A stretch of 64,000 nt of DNA from contig JAPZLL010000013.1 in NCBI GenBank assembly GCA_036250225.1, positions 620,001-684,000 on the forward strand. Reading direction: 5' to 3'. The DNA is from Cercophora sp. LCS_1. Lineage: Eukaryota; Ascomycota; Sordariomycetes; Sordariales; Lasiosphaeriaceae. The position numbers were made by a program, and so were the translations under genes. This document shows, piece by piece, positions 63,186-64,000 of the stretch (position 1 is the stretch's first letter; the number at the start of each line of letters is the position of its first letter). The notes under the pieces are model-generated. The model made no database searches. It had not been told where the DNA came from and saw nothing but the letters and a program-made list of their open reading frames with translations.

Positions 63186-64000
63186 TTTTTGGTTGCGAGT
63201 GGGCAGTTAGGTCTTTGACATCCACCAGTGGAGGATCGTATGATACCTACCTTATTCTGCGTCCCGACCTTACTCGTTCGTCTTGGCCAACCCCACTGGT
63301 TTGAGCTTTGGCTTGTAAATATCCTCACTTGGTGAGCATGGTCTTAGCATCCCTCTTTATGCCTTGTAGCAACAAGTTGTTCAATAATCTGCTTTCCCTT
63401 TTATACTTCTTTCCGTAGCAATATGCCTGAAAACTGCAGCAGTGTACAACAAGCTTGAGGGTTCGTTCTTTTGCTCCAAATGGCAAGTCCGGAGTAGAGC
63501 GGTCCGGAATTCTAACCGGAAGATGCGCAAACCATATCTAGAGTGCGGAAATGGAACCTTCCAGTCTACAGTCCGGGCCCACAGCCCGCTGCGGTCTGCA
63601 CGCCGTTCTTTTACATCGATCCGAATTCCTTCCAGGTCCGAGGGAGCCGCATCAACCCCACCACCTTTGCCACACACTAGCACCTTGAAAGTTTTACATA
63701 TCCTGTGTCACCGATTGGATAAACGTCCGCGAACAGCGTATCCAGTACCACAAACGCTGGCCCGAGGATCAAGCTGACCTCAACTGTAACATTGGCAATG
63801 CCAGAGGGGAGGTAGGCCAGATCGACAACAGGCCCCGAGGCGTGCTATGTCTCTATGAAGATGGCGGGCTGCAACGCTTGGATGCTCGAATATACGAAAA
63901 CCGGATGATTAGTACCGCTAAATTGACTGGAGGGCGAGGTACGAAAAAGGATTTTTTTGTGCCCAGATTCGTCGAACAGAATAGCAGTAAAAGTAGCCTT
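63186..64000. other. intergenic to right edge
   Basis: No gene supported to the end of the window; a 100-codon minus-strand frame at 63381-63683 overlaps a plus-strand frame and has no known domain. Confidence 0.4.

Noticed and set aside
1..64000. CRISPR arrays, prophage, bacterial operons or viral genes
   Set aside because: No spaced direct repeats, integrase, capsid or polymerase-type frames were seen; the genes and introns are fungal throughout.

Overview
The window looks like nuclear DNA of a filamentous ascomycete (Pezizomycotina, most likely Sordariomycetes). The grounds are many 45-115 nt GT-AG introns, fungal-only families (Zn2Cys6, HET, RTA1-like, mpaB-like, KTx-type GH18 with LysM neighbours), and three dispersed single 5S rRNA genes of the Neurospora type. 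All assignments come from reading the sequence and recalling families; no search was run.

Layout. 0-6.3 kb: a Zn2Cys6 regulator cut by the left edge, an RTA1-like membrane protein, a truncated HET gene and a P1/DmpA-like peptidase. 7-12.6 kb: a chitin locus in poor repair (SGNH hydrolase diverging from a GH18 chitinase with an internal deletion and a C-terminal HDEL, then a four-LysM gene with two stops), a VOC protein and the tail of another HET gene. 13-18.3 kb: a secreted DUF302-like protein, an Hsp70-like C-terminal fragment, an orphan NIF3/CutA-like domain and a ClpB-type AAA+ protein. 21.5-29.3 kb: a CorA-like membrane protein convergent with an OTT_1508-like deaminase, then two related C2H2 genes, the second with a stop. 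30-35.6 kb: an MFS permease, a C2HC-finger gene without a visible start codon, and a coiled-coil protein. 38.8-44.1 kb: two tandem CXC-like cysteine-rich paralogues and a bZIP factor. 46.8-48.2 kb: an mpaB-like oxygenase. 49-58.5 kb: a decaying stretch with a long pseudogene, a DUF8021-like secreted protein, a stop-interrupted BcABA3-like terpene synthase, a LaeA-like methyltransferase and two 5S genes. 59.8-63.2 kb: a GH11 xylanase followed by a full-length HET protein.

The clearest theme is decay by point mutation and truncation. Five loci carry internal stops (eight in all, six TAG and two TGA, no TAA), and several families are present only as N- or C-terminal pieces. This suits repeat-induced point mutation or relaxed selection in an accessory region. 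The best candidates for something new are the Hsp70-fragment/ClpB-like pair, the tandem cysteine-rich proteins, the CorA-like/deaminase/C2H2 block, and the HDEL-tailed, barrel-deleted chitinase.

Limits. Splice sites were chosen by eye from donor/acceptor signals, frame and family alignment. Start codons at 15.2 kb, 15.4 kb, 18.2 kb and 32.8 kb are not resolved.
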